In this document: in pieces, positions 1 through 8,756 of the stretch
Layout: every line of letters begins with the position of its first letter
Position numbering within the stretch: position 1 is the stretch's first letter
Origin: Ruegeria faecimaris
GTDB lineage: Bacteria; Pseudomonadota; Alphaproteobacteria; Rhodobacterales; Rhodobacteraceae
Direction: 5' to 3'
DNA: 64,000 nt
NCBI RefSeq assembly: GCF_900182615.1
Contig: NZ_FXTE01000013.1
Location: 36,190-100,189, forward strand
Notes under the pieces: generated by a model
The model's database searches: none
Told to the model about the DNA's origin: nothing
What the model saw: only the letters and a program-made list of their open reading frames with translations
Made by a program: the position numbers and the translations under genes

Positions 1-348
1 AACCTCTATCTGCGCGATAAGAAAAAGCGGAACTATCTGGTGACGCTGGAACAGAGCCGCGACATCGACCTCAAGGCGCTGGGCGCCGAGCTGGGTGTCG
101 GCAGCCTGTCCTTTGGCTCGGCGGATCGGCTGTTGCAAAACCTCGGCATCCGCCCTGGGGCTGTCAGCCCGCTGGCGATGATCAACGGGGTGCAGAATGA
201 TGTACGCTTTTACATGGATGCTGCCGCACAACAGGCCGATGTGATCAACATGCATCCCTTGGTCAACGACCGCACAGTTGCCATCTCGCGCGCTGATTTG
301 ATGGCCTTCTTCGATCGGATTACATGCGCGGTGAACTGGCTGCCCTGA
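1..348 (+). CDS. Prolyl-tRNA deacylase, YbaK/ProX type (5' truncated)
   Basis: The reading frame is open from base 1, so the gene begins outside the window; about 115 C-terminal residues are present. The segments LYLRDKKKRNYLV, DIDLKALGAELG, LGIRPGAVSPLAMIN and NMHPLVNDRTVAIS follow the YbaK/ProX fold order, in which the GxxPGAVSP loop shapes the pocket and the late HPL-N-T segment lies on the adjoining strand. Family members are free-standing editing proteins that hydrolyse mischarged aminoacyl-tRNA-Pro (for example Ala-tRNA-Pro) in the cytoplasm. The stop lies directly against the stop of the convergent racemase-like gene, with no space for a terminator. The GTG at 40 is internal to the conserved domain and is not the real start. 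Confidence 0.85.
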   Translation, partial: NLYLRDKKKRNYLVTLEQSRDIDLKALGAELGVGSLSFGSADRLLQNLGIRPGAVSPLAMINGVQNDVRFYMDAAAQQADVINMHPLVNDRTVAISRADLMAFFDRITCAVNWLP

Positions 349-1089
349 TCAGGGCACTAACGCCTCCTCCAGGGCCGCGGCCACATGTGCAGCGGACGGG
401 TTGATGAACAGATGCCCGTCAGCCTCGAACACAGGGTCGTCCAGATGATCGGGAAAGGCCAGCGGCAGTTCCGTACAGGCCAGAAGGATTGCGGTTCCGT
501 GTTCGGCATGCCGGTTACAAAAGGCCAGCAGGCGCGCACGGGCGCTTTCTGACGCGCCGCCGTAGAAATCACCGTCGATCATCGCTTGCATCTTTGCAAT
601 TTCGCTTTCGGGCAGGCGGGCGTTTGCGCTGATGCCAATCTCGCCCAGCTTGTTGGCATAGTGCGTCGCCTGCATCGTTACCGTGGTGCCCAGAACCAGC
701 GCGCGCGTGGCGTCTGTCGAGGCCGTAACCTCGGCGGTTGCATCGAAGATGCTGAGAATGGGCATCGTAACGCCCTGTCGGATTGCATGCAGCCGCGCGT
801 GGGGTGTGTTCGAGGCGATAATCCCAAAGTCACAGCCAGCGGCTTCAAGAGTTAACAAAGCTTCCCGAAATACAGCATCAAATCCGGTCCAACTGCCCTC
901 ATCGCCAGCGACGCCGCGTAGGGCACGGGTTTTAGCCTGGGTCACGGACTCGATGGTCATGGGTGGGATGGGCAGAGTGGATCCATGTCCGCGCTGGGCG
1001 AAAAACCGCCCCGAGCCTTCGGCAATCGCGCGGTAATAATCAACGGTCGAGGCCCAGCCCACGCCGCCCAGAATGCCGATCTTTTTCAT
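349..1089 (-). CDS. Aspartate/glutamate racemase family protein
   Basis: Cytoplasmic cofactor-independent racemase family, 246 aa from the ATG at 1089, which places the family N-terminus KKIGILGGVG at residue 2. The second catalytic cysteine is present (C205 in ACTELPL). The first, normally in a C-N-T motif, is replaced: IIASNT gives S93. A few racemases of this family work with only one cysteine, so substrate and activity are uncertain (aspartate, glutamate or another amino acid). The frame continues upstream to a TTG at 1155 that touches the azoR stop codon, but neither start has a good Shine-Dalgarno. The gene probably follows azoR in one transcript. Confidence 0.75.
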   Translation of the reverse strand: MKKIGILGGVGWASTVDYYRAIAEGSGRFFAQRGHGSTLPIPPMTIESVTQAKTRALRGVAGDEGSWTGFDAVFREALLTLEAAGCDFGIIASNTPHARLHAIRQGVTMPILSIFDATAEVTASTDATRALVLGTTVTMQATHYANKLGEIGISANARLPESEIAKMQAMIDGDFYGGASESARARLLAFCNRHAEHGTAILLACTELPLAFPDHLDDPVFEADGHLFINPSAAHVAAALEEALVP

Positions 1090-1155
1090 TGCGTGCGTCC
1101 AGTCTGCCCATTTGGTATCCAGGACAGACTGGACGCTTTCTGAGGTGAAGGTCAA

Positions 1156-1737
1156 TCAGGCTGCCAGTTGCGAAACCGCATTTCGTGCATTGCTGAGAGA
1201 ACCTTCGGCATCCAGCGCCAACTGGTCGGCGGCGACGATTTCGACGTCATGGATACCGATAAAGCCAAGTACATGCTTGGCATAGGAGGTGGCAAAATCG
1301 ACATCAGACCCGACAGCTGTGCCACCCGACGCCACGGCTAAAACCGCGCGCTTTCCATCCAACAAGCCTTTTGGACCGCTTTCGGAATACGAAAAGGTCA
1401 CTCCGACGCGGGCAATCAGGTCGATCCAGGCTTTGAACGCCGCGGGCACCGAGAAATTGTAGATCGGCAGGCCTATGACAAGCGTATCGGCCTGCTGCAG
1501 TTCGGTTACCAGCTCGTCAGACAGGGATAACTGGTCCTGTTGCATGGCACTGCGCTGATCGGCAGGGGTGAAATTTGCGCTGACCCAGGCTTCGGTCAGC
1601 AGCGGCAGGGGAGTGGCAAGGTCACGGCGAATTATGCGGTCAGCGCCCAGGTGATTGACGATGCGTGCCGACAGGTCACGAGTGGTCGAGCCTTCGCGGC
1701 GGGCCGATGCGTCGATATGCAGGATAGTTTTGGTCAT
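1156..1737 (-). CDS. azoR: FMN-dependent NADH:quinone oxidoreductase/azoreductase AzoR
   Basis: Flavodoxin-like protein of 193 aa, the usual AzoR length. An N-terminal LHIDASAR segment and the PIYNFSVPAAFKAWID motif (residues about 97-112) are typical of FMN binding in the AcpD/AzoR family, which carries out two-electron reduction of quinones and azo compounds with NADH in the cytoplasm. It is transcribed away from a LysR-type gene across about 117 bp, the usual arrangement for a regulator and its target, and is followed immediately by the racemase-like gene. Family identity is clear; the physiological substrate is not. Confidence 0.88.
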   Translation of the reverse strand: MTKTILHIDASARREGSTTRDLSARIVNHLGADRIIRRDLATPLPLLTEAWVSANFTPADQRSAMQQDQLSLSDELVTELQQADTLVIGLPIYNFSVPAAFKAWIDLIARVGVTFSYSESGPKGLLDGKRAVLAVASGGTAVGSDVDFATSYAKHVLGFIGIHDVEIVAADQLALDAEGSLSNARNAVSQLAA

Positions 1738-1854
1738 GGTTCAATTTCCTTTGGTGTACAGGATGTGTCTTGGCCCGATATGAGCGTTGCGCGAGCGAAC
1801 AAAACTCTGGTAAGTCAACAGGGTCTGTTAGAATTTGCACAATGGAAAACCGCA

Positions 1855-2733
1855 GTGGACAACTGGGACGAGGTAAGAACCGCCTATCAGGTGGCGCGTA
1901 TGGGAACGGTCAGTGGCGCGGCGGAGGTCCTGGGTGTGCATCATGCCACCGTCATTCGCCACATTGATGCAATTGAGGCCCGGCTGGCGGTCAAGCTGTT
2001 CCAGCGCCATGCGCGCGGCTATACCCCGACAGAAGCCGGAGAGGACCTGTTGCGTGTGGCACAGGCGACTGAGGATCAGTTCAATCAACTGATCGGCCGG
2101 ATGAAGGGTCGGGGTGATGACGTGTCGGGCGAGTTGGTCGTGACGTCGCTGTCCTCTCTGGCGTCTTTGGTGGTGCCGGTTCTTGCCGAGTTTCAGCGAC
2201 GGCACCCTGAACTGATCGTCCGGTATCTGACCGGTGATCGGCTGTTTCGTCTGGAATATGGCGAGGCGCACGTGGCGATCCGTGCCGGGTCAGCGCCTGA
2301 TCAGCCCGACAACGTGGTTCAGTCCTTTATGAAGCAAGAGGTCGGGTTATACGCCAGCACCGATTATGTCGCGCTGCACGGCAAGCCTGGCAGCCTGGAT
2401 GACTTTGCGGATCATTCTTTCATCAGTACCGATGACGAAAACAGCCGAGCGCCGTTTTCCCGCTGGTTGCGCCAGACCGTGCCAGCCGAGCGCATCACCT
2501 TCCGTTGTACCAACAACTTCTGTATCCGCGAGGCGGTCCTGTCCGGCGCGGGTATCGGTTTCATGCCACGTTGGTCAGCTGCAGGAGATCCGAATCTGGT
2601 CGAAGTGATCGACCCGATGCCGGAGTGGTTTGGTGATCTGTGGCTTGTTACCCATGTGGATCTGCATCGCACGACCAAGGTGCAGGCCTTTCTGACCTAT
2701 CTGAAAGAGCAATCCAAGAGCTGGGCAAAATGA
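1855..2733 (+). CDS. LysR-family transcriptional regulator
   Basis: 292 aa from a GTG at 1855 preceded by GGAAA about 8 nt upstream. This start gives an N-terminus of about four residues before the wHTH helix (DEVRTAYQVARMGTVSGAA), as in LysR proteins. The frame is open upstream to 1540 but that part overlaps azoR antisense and has no family similarity. Residues about 8-66 are the winged helix-turn-helix (VHHATVIRHIDAIEARL); about 95-290 form the periplasmic-binding-like effector domain. It is divergent to azoR and overlaps the following EamA transporter by 4 bp (ATGA), so it may control both. The effector is unknown. Confidence 0.85.
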   Translation: MDNWDEVRTAYQVARMGTVSGAAEVLGVHHATVIRHIDAIEARLAVKLFQRHARGYTPTEAGEDLLRVAQATEDQFNQLIGRMKGRGDDVSGELVVTSLSSLASLVVPVLAEFQRRHPELIVRYLTGDRLFRLEYGEAHVAIRAGSAPDQPDNVVQSFMKQEVGLYASTDYVALHGKPGSLDDFADHSFISTDDENSRAPFSRWLRQTVPAERITFRCTNNFCIREAVLSGAGIGFMPRWSAAGDPNLVEVIDPMPEWFGDLWLVTHVDLHRTTKVQAFLTYLKEQSKSWAK

Positions 2734-3644
2734 GTCAACAGGCGCGTGGCCATCTGGCCATGCTGATTTTTTCGGCCCTGGTTGCAGGGAGTTTCTCGCT
2801 GGGGTCACTGATCGCCAATCAGATCGCGCCCGAAGCCATTACCGCGGCCCGGTTCGGCATCGCATCCGTGGTGATTGGGGGTGCCGCCCTTATGACCACC
2901 GGTCTGCCGCGCAGCGCGGCACAAGCCCCGTGGCGCTATTTGGTTCTGGGCGGAGTATTCGCGGCCTATTTCGTGTTGATGTTCTACGGGTTGAAAACTG
3001 CACCGCCTGTCAACGCGGCAGCGGTCTTTACGCTGACTCCGGTTATGGCCGCATTCGCCGGTTGGATCTTGTTGCGCCAGATCACCACACCAAGGATGGC
3101 GCTTGCACTGACCCTTGGGGCAGTCGGCGCGCTGTGGGTGATCTTTCGCGCCGATTGGCAAGCCGTGCGCGCGTTCGATATCGGGCAGGGGGAAATCATC
3201 TATTTCTGGGGCTGTGTCGCGCATGCTTTGTATACCCCCCTTGTACGCAAGCTGAACCGTGGAGAGCCTGCAGTGGTGTTTACCTTTGGTACGCTTCTGG
3301 CGGGATGCCTGATGCTGACGATCTACGGCTGGTCCGAGATCCGTGCTACCGACTGGACGAACCTGCCAGCAATCGTCTGGGTGGGTTTGATTTATGTTTC
3401 GGTCTTTGCAACCGCGGCAAGTTTCGTGCTGGTTCAGTATTCAACGCTGCGCCTGCCATCGGCAAAGGTGATGGCTTATACTTATCTGGTTCCCAGTTGG
3501 GTCATTCTGTGGGAAATCTCTCTGGGGCAGCAGGCGGTTGGCCCTGTCGTCTATTTTGGTGCCGGTCTGACGATCCTGGCCCTGGTTTTGCTGCTGAAAT
3601 CCGAGGAGGGCAAACCCGCGCGTCCTTTGCCGCAAGCTGATTGA
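2730..3644 (+). CDS. EamA/DMT-family transporter
   Basis: Integral membrane protein of 304 aa with about ten hydrophobic helices in two repeated EamA halves, the drug/metabolite transporter superfamily architecture. The ATG overlaps the stop of the LysR gene (ATGA), giving translational coupling; the longer upstream frame lies inside the regulator gene and is not used. Second-half features such as TYLVPSWVILWEISLGQ are typical. DMT proteins export or import amino acids, nucleosides and other small metabolites; the substrate cannot be told from sequence. Coupling with the LysR gene suggests an inducible exporter. Confidence 0.85.
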   Translation: MSQQARGHLAMLIFSALVAGSFSLGSLIANQIAPEAITAARFGIASVVIGGAALMTTGLPRSAAQAPWRYLVLGGVFAAYFVLMFYGLKTAPPVNAAAVFTLTPVMAAFAGWILLRQITTPRMALALTLGAVGALWVIFRADWQAVRAFDIGQGEIIYFWGCVAHALYTPLVRKLNRGEPAVVFTFGTLLAGCLMLTIYGWSEIRATDWTNLPAIVWVGLIYVSVFATAASFVLVQYSTLRLPSAKVMAYTYLVPSWVILWEISLGQQAVGPVVYFGAGLTILALVLLLKSEEGKPARPLPQAD

Positions 3645-3713
3645 ACTTGTGAAACGACCAAATTGTGTCAGGCTTGGTCCTAGACCAGAATATGAAACGT
3701 CCAAGGGGACGAC

Positions 3714-3977
3714 ATGAAACCAGTTCTTTCCATAATGATATTGGTGGCTTGCGGCGCCTGTGCCGGGTCATCTGAAACGGATTTACAAGCCAGTTGCGAG
3801 GCGCTGGTCGCAGCCGAAACTGGAACGCGGCCCGGGGATGTTCGGGCATTGTCCACCGATACCGAACCGGGCGGGTCGGTCACGACGGTTTCCGTTACCG
3901 GGGCCCAGGCCCCGTGGTTGTGTCGGGCGGACCCTTCGGGGGTCGTGACCGGTGTTGAATACAGTCAGGAAGGCTAG
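3714..3977 (+). CDS. Small putative lipoprotein
   Basis: 87 aa with an N-terminal hydrophobic stretch (MKPVLSIMILVACGAC) ending in cysteines within a lipobox-like context, so it is probably exported and lipid-anchored. A good Shine-Dalgarno (AAGGGGA) lies 5-6 nt before the ATG. Two further cysteines (in the ASCEALV and WLCRAD segments) could form a disulfide in the periplasm. I do not recognise a domain. It stands alone between the EamA gene and a universal stress protein gene. Confidence 0.6.
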   Translation: MKPVLSIMILVACGACAGSSETDLQASCEALVAAETGTRPGDVRALSTDTEPGGSVTTVSVTGAQAPWLCRADPSGVVTGVEYSQEG

Positions 3978-4076
3978 CCCGTTTCAATGTTTGACCAAGC
4001 GGGCGACGGTGTTGAGGCAGATCAAGGCCTGGCACCCTCTGATTTCTCTATGCTTCAGGCCAAGGAGGAACGTCCC

Positions 4077-4490
4077 ATGTACAGTCATATCATGATCCCG
4101 GTTGATCTTCATCTGCCACCCGAGGTGCGCAAGGCCGCCAAAGTTGCAGCAGCTATAGCCGAATGGCAGGGGGCCAAGATTACTTTGGTCAGTGTCACCG
4201 GCACCCAACCGGGTGACCCTGTTCAGTCAGATGCTGCGATTGACAAGAACCTACGTGATTTTGCCAAACAGTTGGCTGAAAGCAGCGGGACTGAAGTGGC
4301 GTATCGCAATATCCATTCGGTTGATGTCGCCGCCGAAGTTGACGGTGACTTGACACGGACTGCCGAAGAAATCGAAGCTGACCTTATCGTCGTCGGCACC
4401 CATGCGCCGCGTATTACCGACTATATATTCTCGAGCCATGCGGGGTATTTGGCGAAACATGCCAGTGTCTCTGTTTTTGTAGTCAGGTAG
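4077..4490 (+). CDS. Universal stress protein UspA family
   Basis: 137 aa beginning MYSHIMIPVDLH, preceded by a strong AAGGAGG at 4061-4067. One Usp domain: an N-terminal beta strand with the conserved Asp of the nucleotide pocket (PVDL), and the C-terminal run DLIVVGTHAPR followed by a small-residue segment ending SVFVVR, corresponding to the G-2X-G-9X-G(S/T) ATP-binding loop in a somewhat degenerate form. The cytoplasmic family binds ATP or AMP and is induced by stress; targets are unknown. A longer frame from 3987 lacks a ribosome-binding site and family similarity. Converges with the ArsR gene, whose stop is 5 bp away. Confidence 0.85.
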   Translation: MYSHIMIPVDLHLPPEVRKAAKVAAAIAEWQGAKITLVSVTGTQPGDPVQSDAAIDKNLRDFAKQLAESSGTEVAYRNIHSVDVAAEVDGDLTRTAEEIEADLIVVGTHAPRITDYIFSSHAGYLAKHASVSVFVVR

Positions 4491-4495
4491 GCGGA

Positions 4496-4828
4496 TCATT
4501 CCTCGGCTGCGGGCAGTTCAACCTCAAGAAATCGTTCGAACGCGTCCAGATTGACCGGCTCGAACTGCCCGAACCCTTGCATCCAGACGGATGCGGATCG
4601 CAGCGCGTCAGGCTCCAGCTTGCACCACTTCACCCGTCCGCGCTTTTCTTGGCTGATCAGACCGGCTCTGGTCAGGATCACCAGGTGTTTTGAAATCGCG
4701 GCAAGCGACATCTCGAACGGTTCGGCGACATCCGTCACAGCCATGTCATCCTCCAGCAGCATCGCAAGGATGGCGCGGCGTGTGGGGTCGGCAAGGGCCG
4801 CAAAAACGGTATCGAGATCGTTGGACAT
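4496..4828 (-). CDS. ArsR/SmtB-family transcriptional regulator
   Basis: 110-aa winged helix-turn-helix protein. LADPTRRAILAMLL and the recognition helix MSLAAISKHLVILTRAGL are characteristic, followed by the wing KRGRVKWCKLEP. A strong ribosome-binding site (AAAGGAG) precedes the ATG. The metal-binding ELCVCDL motif of metal sensors is absent, so it belongs to the group regulated by other ligands, often SRPBCC or transporter-associated. It is divergent to an EamA transporter over 83 bp and may regulate it. Confidence 0.85.
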   Translation of the reverse strand: MSNDLDTVFAALADPTRRAILAMLLEDDMAVTDVAEPFEMSLAAISKHLVILTRAGLISQEKRGRVKWCKLEPDALRSASVWMQGFGQFEPVNLDAFERFLEVELPAAEE

Positions 4829-4911
4829 ACTCCTTTCCTAAAGCGCAAGAACCGGTTTGACAATTTTCGGTATGAGGTCACTGTGCCCCGGCATGTGTTT
4901 CGGGGGTTGGG

Positions 4912-5823
4912 ATGTCACTAAAATACTGGCTGGTGATTTGTATTCTTGGCATCGGCTGGGGCATGTCCTTCATGTTTAATGCCATTTTGCTGCGGGAACT
5001 TGGGCCGCTTTCGGTGTCGATGGGACGGGTTGCATTTGGGGCGCTGGGGTGCTGGGTCTATGTGATCGGGGCGCGATTGCCAGTCAATCTGACACTGGCA
5101 CGTGCGTTTGGGTTGTTGGGATTTGGTGCGCTCAGCTATGCCGCGCCCTTTGCCTTCTATGCGCTTGGGCAACAGCATATCGCTTCGGGTGTGGCAGGGA
5201 TCGTCAATGCAACGACACCGGCCTTTGCCGTCATTGTTTCGCATTTCTGGCCCGGAAGCGAACGTGCCACCCTGTTAAAGTCTCTGGGCGTGGTTTGCGG
5301 CTTCACCGGTATCGTTGCGCTGTCCCTGCCTGTACTGGGCGGTGGCGCGTCGTCCGAATTTTGGGCGATCCTTCTGACACTTTGCGCACCGATCTGCTAT
5401 GCGTTCTCAGTCAACATCGCGCGGGCCTTCCGGGATATGCAGCCTGTGGTTCTGACCGCCCTTGCATTGACGGGTGCTACGCTGGCCATCACGCCCTTGG
5501 CGCTTTGGCAAGAAGGACTACCCCATATAACCCGGGCCGAGACTTGGGCCTCGCTGGCGATGATTGGGTTTGTGCTGACATCCGCCGCCTTTATCGCGTT
5601 CTACTGGCTGCTGCCCAAAGTTGGCCCGACCAATATCTCGACAGTGACATTGATTGCGCCTGTTTCAGCGCTGGTGCTTGGAACATGGGTGCTGGGGGAA
5701 ACCCTGCGGCCCGAGCATCTACTGGGAATGGCAGCGATCTTCGCCGGTCTGCTGCTGATCGACGGGCGCGTGATCAGACGTATCTGGCAGGGGGTGTCGG
5801 GCAAAGATCAACCAAAAGGTTGA
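4912..5823 (+). CDS. EamA/DMT-family transporter
   Basis: 303 aa, about ten transmembrane helices, two EamA repeats (first from WLVICILGIGWGMSF, second from EFWAILLTLCAPICYAFS with a terminal APVSALVLGTWVLGE block). The start at 4912 is an ATG with weak upstream GGGG. Divergent to the ArsR regulator, which is a natural candidate for its control. Substrate unknown. It differs clearly from the EamA protein at 2730-3644, so the pair is not a recent duplication. About 180 bp of non-coding sequence follow before the ATP synthase operon. Confidence 0.85.
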   Translation: MSLKYWLVICILGIGWGMSFMFNAILLRELGPLSVSMGRVAFGALGCWVYVIGARLPVNLTLARAFGLLGFGALSYAAPFAFYALGQQHIASGVAGIVNATTPAFAVIVSHFWPGSERATLLKSLGVVCGFTGIVALSLPVLGGGASSEFWAILLTLCAPICYAFSVNIARAFRDMQPVVLTALALTGATLAITPLALWQEGLPHITRAETWASLAMIGFVLTSAAFIAFYWLLPKVGPTNISTVTLIAPVSALVLGTWVLGETLRPEHLLGMAAIFAGLLLIDGRVIRRIWQGVSGKDQPKG

Positions 5824-5948
5824 ATATGCGGATTCCGTACCTTTGTACCCGCTTCCTGTGGTTCGGGCTGATCACGCCTATGCTGACTCAGAATAAATAC
5901 CTTTAAAAACAACAGAGTAAAGTGCGGCAATTCGAGCTGCCAACGCCG

Positions 5949-5977
5949 TTGACTCTGCGCTCTCCGCCCCTTAGCAC
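5949..5977 (+). promoter_or_regulatory. Possible promoter of the F0 ATP synthase operon
   Basis: TTGACT at 5949-5954 followed, after 17 bp, by TAGCAC at 5972-5977. The -35 match is good and the -10 is weak. It lies 31 bp before the atpI start and is the only plausible sigma70-type site seen in the 184-bp gap. Confidence 0.3.
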
Positions 5978-6007
5978 CGTGCCCAAGACTGTACGAGGGA
6001 AACGCCC

Positions 6008-6340
6008 GTGACTGATGATGACCAAAAGCAGCGTATGGCGCAGCTTGAGGCTAAGATCACGGCGGCGAAAAAGGCCAAGTCAAAGCCTGAGGCCCGTGCG
6101 GACGCCGATTATTCGGGAGGCGAGCTTGCCTGGCGGATGGTCATCGAAATGGTATCCGGTCTGGGGATCGGATTTGGCATCGGATACGGGCTGGACAGCC
6201 TGTTCGGGACAATCCCGATCTTTCTGGTGCTGTTCACATTGCTGGGTCTGGTCGCCGGGGTAAAGGTTATGCTCCGCAGCGCACAACAGGCGCAAGAGAA
6301 ACAGATGGCCGACAAGGCCGACGAAGACGAGAGGGACTGA
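6008..6340 (+). CDS. atpI: ATP synthase protein I (AtpI)
   Basis: 110 aa from a GTG preceded by GAGGGA. The charged N-terminal third ([17 protein letters not shown]) is followed by two transmembrane segments containing glycine-rich [13 protein letters not shown], and a charged tail, the AtpI layout. AtpI assists assembly of the c-ring and is not part of the final enzyme. First gene of the F0 operon; its stop is 2 bp before the atpB start codon. The F1 genes are not in this window, as expected for Rhodobacterales, where F0 and F1 operons are separate. Confidence 0.9.
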   Translation: MTDDDQKQRMAQLEAKITAAKKAKSKPEARADADYSGGELAWRMVIEMVSGLGIGFGIGYGLDSLFGTIPIFLVLFTLLGLVAGVKVMLRSAQQAQEKQMADKADEDERD

Positions 6341-6342
6341 AC

Positions 6343-7101
6343 GTGGCAACCGAGACCACCGCAGCAGAAGGCAGCAGCCTGGTTTTCCATCCGATGGATC
6401 AGTTCATCGTCAAACCGCTTTTTGGCGACGGTGCGATTGCTTGGTACACGCCCACTAACGTCACTCTGTGGCTGTTTTTCGCAATTCTCGCCGTGATCGG
6501 CCTGCTGGTGCTCAGCACGTCCAAGCGCGCCATTGTCCCGACGCGCATGCAGTCGGTGGCCGAACTGGCCTATGGCTTTATCTACAAGATGCTTGAAGAC
6601 ATCTGCGGCAAGGATGGCGTCAAATACTTCCCCTATGTCATGACCCTGTTCATGTTCATCGTGACCGCGAACTTCCTGGGTCTGATCCCGACCTCGTTCA
6701 CAACTACATCGCATTTCGCCGTGACCATCCCACTGGCGCTGGCCGTGTTCCTGACTGTGACCATTCTGGGTTTTGTCAAGAACGGCGCCGGATTCCTGGG
6801 CCTGTTCTGGGTCTCCAGCGCGCCGCTGGCGCTGCGCCCGATCCTGGCGATTATCGAGCTGATCTCGTATTTCGTTCGCCCGGTCAGCCACTCTATTCGT
6901 CTTGCCGGTAACGTCATGGCAGGCCACGCGGTTATCAAGGTTTTCGCAGGCTTTGCCGCGATTGCAGTGATCTCGCCTGTGTCCGTTCTGGCGATCACCG
7001 CAATGTACGGTCTTGAGGTCCTAGTGGCCTTTATCCAGGCCTACGTATTCACCATTCTGACCTGTGTATATCTGAAGGATGCACTGCATCCGTCGCACTA
7101 A
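6343..7101 (+). CDS. atpB: F0F1 ATP synthase subunit a
   Basis: 252-aa membrane subunit forming the two proton half-channels against the c-ring. The conserved arginine is in [14 protein letters not shown], within the penultimate helix region, and the final helix carries the usual [15 protein letters not shown] with essential Gln/Glu positions. Starts at GTG 6343, two bases after the atpI stop, with a GAGAGGGA site inside atpI. Second gene of the operon. Confidence 0.95.
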   Translation: MATETTAAEGSSLVFHPMDQFIVKPLFGDGAIAWYTPTNVTLWLFFAILAVIGLLVLSTSKRAIVPTRMQSVAELAYGFIYKMLEDICGKDGVKYFPYVMTLFMFIVTANFLGLIPTSFTTTSHFAVTIPLALAVFLTVTILGFVKNGAGFLGLFWVSSAPLALRPILAIIELISYFVRPVSHSIRLAGNVMAGHAVIKVFAGFAAIAVISPVSVLAITAMYGLEVLVAFIQAYVFTILTCVYLKDALHPSH

Positions 7102-7149
7102 GGTCCGATACCCAAACATCGAAACTTCCAATTCGTAAGGAGAAACATC

Positions 7150-7374
7150 ATGGAAGGCGATCTCGCACACATCGGCGCAGGCCTGGCAGCAATCGGTTCC
7201 GGCGCAGCCGCAATCGGGGTGGGCAACGTAGCAGGCAACTTCCTGGCTGGCGCTCTGCGCAACCCTTCGGCGGCTGCTTCGCAGACCGCAACCCTGTTCA
7301 TCGGTATCGCATTTGCAGAAGCCCTGGGGATCTTTGCATTCCTAGTTTCGCTGCTGCTGATGTTCGCCGTCTAA
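7150..7374 (+). CDS. atpE: F0F1 ATP synthase subunit c
   Basis: 74-aa hairpin proteolipid: helix 1 with the alternating small residues [17 protein letters not shown], polar loop RNPS, helix 2 with the ion-carrying carboxylate E57 in FAEALGIF. Many copies form the rotor ring. Strong ribosome-binding site (AAGGAG) before the ATG. It is separated from atpF' by an 86-bp gap holding a strong hairpin (see 7399-7429), which may help give the high c-subunit expression required. Confidence 0.96.
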   Translation: MEGDLAHIGAGLAAIGSGAAAIGVGNVAGNFLAGALRNPSAAASQTATLFIGIAFAEALGIFAFLVSLLLMFAV

Positions 7375-7398
7375 TCTGCGGAACCTGATCCTTACGCG

Positions 7399-7429
7399 CA
7401 GGTGGGCCCAAGCCATAGCGGCCCGCCTG
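7399..7429 (+). promoter_or_regulatory. Intra-operon hairpin between atpE and atpF'
   Basis: CAGGTGGGCC at 7399-7408 pairs over 10 bp (one G-T pair) with GGCCCGCCTG at 7420-7429, loop 11 nt. No U-tract follows. This looks like an mRNA-stabilising or processing hairpin at the 3' end of the atpE message rather than a true terminator. Function is inferred from position. Confidence 0.55.
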
Positions 7430-7460
7430 TTGTAAAGACAACGTTCCGACGGAGGACATC

Positions 7461-8012
7461 ATGGCGACAGAACCCGTATACGAAGAGGTGGCTGGCACCT
7501 GCGTTGACTCTCATGGGTCGGCGATTGGTATGCCTCAGCTTTGCTTCGATTGGTTCCCCAACCAGATTTTCTGGCTGGTCATCACGCTGGTCGTCATCTT
7601 TCTGGTCCTGTCCCGCGTGGCTCTGCCCCGCATCGCGGCAATCCTGGCGGAACGTCAGGGGACCATTACAAATGACCTGGCTGCGGCCGAAGATCTAAAG
7701 GCCAAAGCGGTCGAGGCTGAAGAGGCCTATAACAAGGCGCTGGCCGATGCCCGTTCTGAGGCACAGCGTATCGCTGCCGAAGCACGCGCCGAAATCCAGT
7801 CTGGTCTGGATGACGCGGTTGCCAAGGCAGATGCTGAAATCGCTGCAAAAGCGGCTGAATCGGAAAAGGCTATTGCCGACATCCGTGCAGGTGCGCTGGA
7901 AAGCATTCAAATCGTTGCCAAGGATACGGCAGTAGAACTAGTTACCGCTCTGGGTGGCGAGGCTGATGCCAAAACCATCAACGGTGCGGTTGACGCGCAG
8001 ACAAAAGGATAA
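7461..8012 (+). CDS. atpF': F0F1 ATP synthase subunit b'
   Basis: 183 aa, peripheral stalk subunit. A short N-terminal part (residues 1-30) precedes one transmembrane helix ([20 protein letters not shown], about residues 36-55) and then a long alanine- and glutamate-rich amphipathic helix forming the dimeric stator. Alphaproteobacteria encode paired b' and b subunits that heterodimerise. The PNQIFWLV motif marks it as b'. Strong GGAGGA ribosome-binding site. Five bp separate it from atpF. Confidence 0.93.
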   Translation: MATEPVYEEVAGTCVDSHGSAIGMPQLCFDWFPNQIFWLVITLVVIFLVLSRVALPRIAAILAERQGTITNDLAAAEDLKAKAVEAEEAYNKALADARSEAQRIAAEARAEIQSGLDDAVAKADAEIAAKAAESEKAIADIRAGALESIQIVAKDTAVELVTALGGEADAKTINGAVDAQTKG

Positions 8013-8017
8013 GTGAC

Positions 8018-8578
8018 ATGCGGAACACTCTTGCCCTTATCCTGACATTTGCTGCCGCCAGCCCCGCGCTGGCCGCAAGTGGCCCGTTTTTCTCGCTTGG
8101 CAACACCGACTTTGTGGTTCTGCTGGGCTTCATCGTTTTCATCGCAGTCCTGTTCTACTTCAAGGTCCCGGGCATGATCGGTGGAGCGCTGGATAAGCGT
8201 GCCGAAGGCATCAAGTCCGAACTGGACGAAGCTCGCGCCCTGCATGAAGAAGCGCGTAGCCTGCTTGCCTCGTACGAGCGCAAGCAACGCGAGGTTCAGG
8301 GTCAGGCGGATGCCATCGTGGCCGCCGCAAAGGAAGATGCGGTTCTGGCAGCTGAGCAAGCCAAGGTCGATCTGGAGAAATCCATCGCGCGCCGTCTGGC
8401 GACCGCGCAGGACCAGATTGCATCGGCTGAAGCGTCGGCTGTCAAGGAAGTCCGCGATCAGGCCATCACCGTTGCTATTTCTGCAGCCAATGCTGTGCTG
8501 GCCAAGCAGATGACCGCCACGCAGGCCAACAAGTTGATCGACGCATCCATTGCGGATGTGAACGAAAGGCTTCACTAA
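8018..8578 (+). CDS. atpF: F0F1 ATP synthase subunit b
   Basis: 186 aa. An N-terminal hydrophobic, signal-like segment ending ALAA is followed by the membrane helix ([18 protein letters not shown], about residues 31-48) and a long charged coiled coil (from [18 protein letters not shown]). It pairs with b' to link the F1 alpha/beta hexamer to subunit a. Last gene of the F0 operon, followed by a strong hairpin. Confidence 0.93.
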   Translation: MRNTLALILTFAAASPALAASGPFFSLGNTDFVVLLGFIVFIAVLFYFKVPGMIGGALDKRAEGIKSELDEARALHEEARSLLASYERKQREVQGQADAIVAAAKEDAVLAAEQAKVDLEKSIARRLATAQDQIASAEASAVKEVRDQAITVAISAANAVLAKQMTATQANKLIDASIADVNERLH

Positions 8579-8585
8579 GACAATT

Positions 8586-8615
8586 CCGGCCCGGCAGCAC
8601 ATCTGCCGGGTCCGG
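8586..8615 (+). terminator. Hairpin at the end of the F0 operon
   Basis: CCGGCCCGGCAG at 8586-8597 pairs with CTGCCGGG and CCGG at 8603-8615 (one bulged T at 8611), loop 5 nt. It begins 7 bp after the atpF stop. No U-run follows, so termination may be Rho-assisted or the structure may protect the message. Confidence 0.5.
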
Positions 8616-8756
8616 ACATTGGGCTGCGAATCTCGCGCCCCGCTTCCCGATTTGACCGGGGACCGATTGTCTGCGTTACATATTCGGAAACACTCCAACC
8701 AAATTTAGCGCCCGTGCGACGGCATATGCCGAAACCGGACTGGATAAGAGCCCTTT

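Noticed and set aside
1540..1854. N-terminal extension of the LysR-type gene
   Set aside because: Antisense to azoR, without LysR similarity; the GTG at 1855 yields the normal family N-terminus.
5049..5906. 285-residue frame inside the second EamA gene
   Set aside because: Same strand, other phase; Cys- and Arg-rich with no transmembrane pattern, while the EamA frame is clearly hydrophobic and repeated.
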